Source: an uncultured Mycoplasmatota bacterium
GTDB taxonomy: Bacteria; Bacillota_I; Bacilli_A; RF39; UBA660
Reading direction: 5' to 3'
Assembly (NCBI GenBank): GCA_946007485.1
Contig: CAMGAM010000004.1
Coordinates: forward strand, 1-23,343
Length of the DNA stretch: 23,343 nucleotides
The first letter of the stretch is position 1; each line of letters opens with the position of its first letter. This document shows positions 22,625 to 23,343 of the stretch, piece by piece. The notes under the pieces were generated by a model. That model did not search any database, was not told the DNA's origin, and was given only the letters and a program-made list of their open reading frames with translations. Both the position numbers and the translations under genes were made by a program.

Positions 22625-23343
22625 TTATCTATTTGTAGGAATTGTAAATTCTATTGATAATCCTTGATTATTATATGCTTTAATCTCTCCTCCGTGCATT
22701 AAAACAAATTCCTTACATATTGATAATCCTAATCCCGAATTCTTTCTAGAATCATCAGTAGTAAATAATGGTTCAAATATTTTATCAATAATCTTTTCAT
22801 CTACGCCAGGTCCATTATCTGATACAACAAATCTATAATTATCTTTATTTTTAGTAATCTCTATTTTTATTTTTCCATTATTTTTTAAAAATCTGACACT
22901 ATTAGATAACATATTAGAAAATATTCTTTTTAATTTTAAAACATCTACTTTTAAAATATCCTTAGACAATTTCGTGTCAATCATTAACTTAATTCCATTA
23001 TTCTCAAGTTCTATTTTATAATCATTATTAATTTCATCAACTAATTCTTTAATCGTTATTTCACTAATCTTTAAAGTTTGATTATTATGATTATTAATAT
23101 ATTCATCAAAAGTATTTAAAAGCCCTTTAATATGGAGTGACTTATTATATATTTTCTTATTATAATTTAAAATTTCTTGTTTCGTTAAATTATTTTCTTC
23201 AATCAAAGTTGAATATCCAATAATTGATGTTAAAGGAGTCTTAATATCATGAGAAATACTAGCAATAATTCTATTTTGTTCTTTTTTCTCTTCTTCCAAA
23301 GCATCTACCAAATTAACAAACTCATTCTGAATCAAATCTATTT
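22625..23343 (-). CDS. sensor histidine kinase, N-terminus cut by window edge
   Basis: The frame is open to the right edge, so the sensor part is missing; about 239 residues remain. A coiled linker (FVNLVDALEEEKKEQNRI) leads into the HisKA dimerisation domain with the phospho-accepting His in SISHDIKTPLTSIIGYS. The HATPase domain follows with its N box (NMLSNSVRF), G1 box (DNGPGVDE), F box (IFEPLFTT) and G2 box (GLGLSICKEFVLMHGG). It should autophosphorylate and pass the phosphate to a response regulator, probably encoded just beyond the right edge. The TTG at 23333-23335 is not a convincing start, because the frame continues upstream. The signal sensed is unknown. Confidence 0.93.
   Translation of the reverse strand, partial: IDLIQNEFVNLVDALEEEKKEQNRIIASISHDIKTPLTSIIGYSTLIEENNLTKQEILNYNKKIYNKSLHIKGLLNTFDEYINNHNNQTLKISEITIKELVDEINNDYKIELENNGIKLMIDTKLSKDILKVDVLKLKRIFSNMLSNSVRFLKNNGKIKIEITKNKDNYRFVVSDNGPGVDEKIIDKIFEPLFTTDDSRKNSGLGLSICKEFVLMHGGEIKAYNNQGLSIEFTIPTNR

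Noticed and set aside
23333..23335. TTG as the start of a short histidine kinase
   Set aside because: The reading frame continues to the window edge and the family needs an upstream sensor region, so the gene is cut by the window.
1..23343. tRNA or rRNA genes, CRISPR arrays, insertion sequences, phage genes
   Set aside because: No cloverleaf-like segments, regularly spaced repeats, transposase or phage proteins were seen on reading both strands.

Overview
The window is AT-rich throughout and densely coded. Codon bias, strong GGAGG-type ribosome binding sites and the gene content (T-box, WhiA, YvcK/GlmR, SipW-type signal peptide, heterodimeric ABC exporter, YugP-type peptidase) point to a low-GC Bacillota, most likely an uncultured gut Bacilli or Mollicutes-like lineage with a walled cell. 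TAA, TAG and TGA all end intact genes here (TGA for fic and the penicillin-binding protein; TAG for yugP, the AI-2E transporter and others), so the genetic code looks standard. The organism assignment is inference from style and family content, not a database match.

Layout. Bases 1-9160 are read leftward, 9433-13553 rightward and 13581-23343 leftward. Reading leftward in the first block: a SipW-type secreted protein with its own promoter and terminator; yvcK-whiA from a promoter that overlaps that terminator; fic with its own promoter inside the end of whiA; then a tyrosine T-box leader driving tyrS. tyrS is followed with 1-base gaps or overlaps by an acyltransferase gene broken by two stop codons, an acyl-CoA-ligase-like AMP-binding enzyme, folD, and a CmpB-like membrane protein cut by the left edge. 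No terminator is visible inside this five-gene run, so the T-box probably controls all of it.

The middle block is a small cell-wall/division cluster: class B penicillin-binding protein with a PASTA domain, mraY and ftsW. It starts from a divergent intergenic region holding a compact structured RNA (two hairpins, then a strong intrinsic terminator) between the promoter and the PBP gene. A terminator also separates mraY from ftsW.

The third block, reading leftward, holds a sensor histidine kinase cut by the right edge, a decayed thioredoxin-like gene, a YugP-type zinc peptidase, two subunits of a heterodimeric ABC exporter, a cytidylate-kinase-like protein, an AI-2E-family membrane protein and uvrB, whose terminator lies against the end of ftsW.

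I found no tRNA or rRNA genes, CRISPR array, insertion sequence, phage module or clear novel defence system. The observations most worth a second look are the untyped leader RNA before the PBP gene, the five-gene T-box operon, the tandem-stop acyltransferase, and the Fic protein with an altered core motif.
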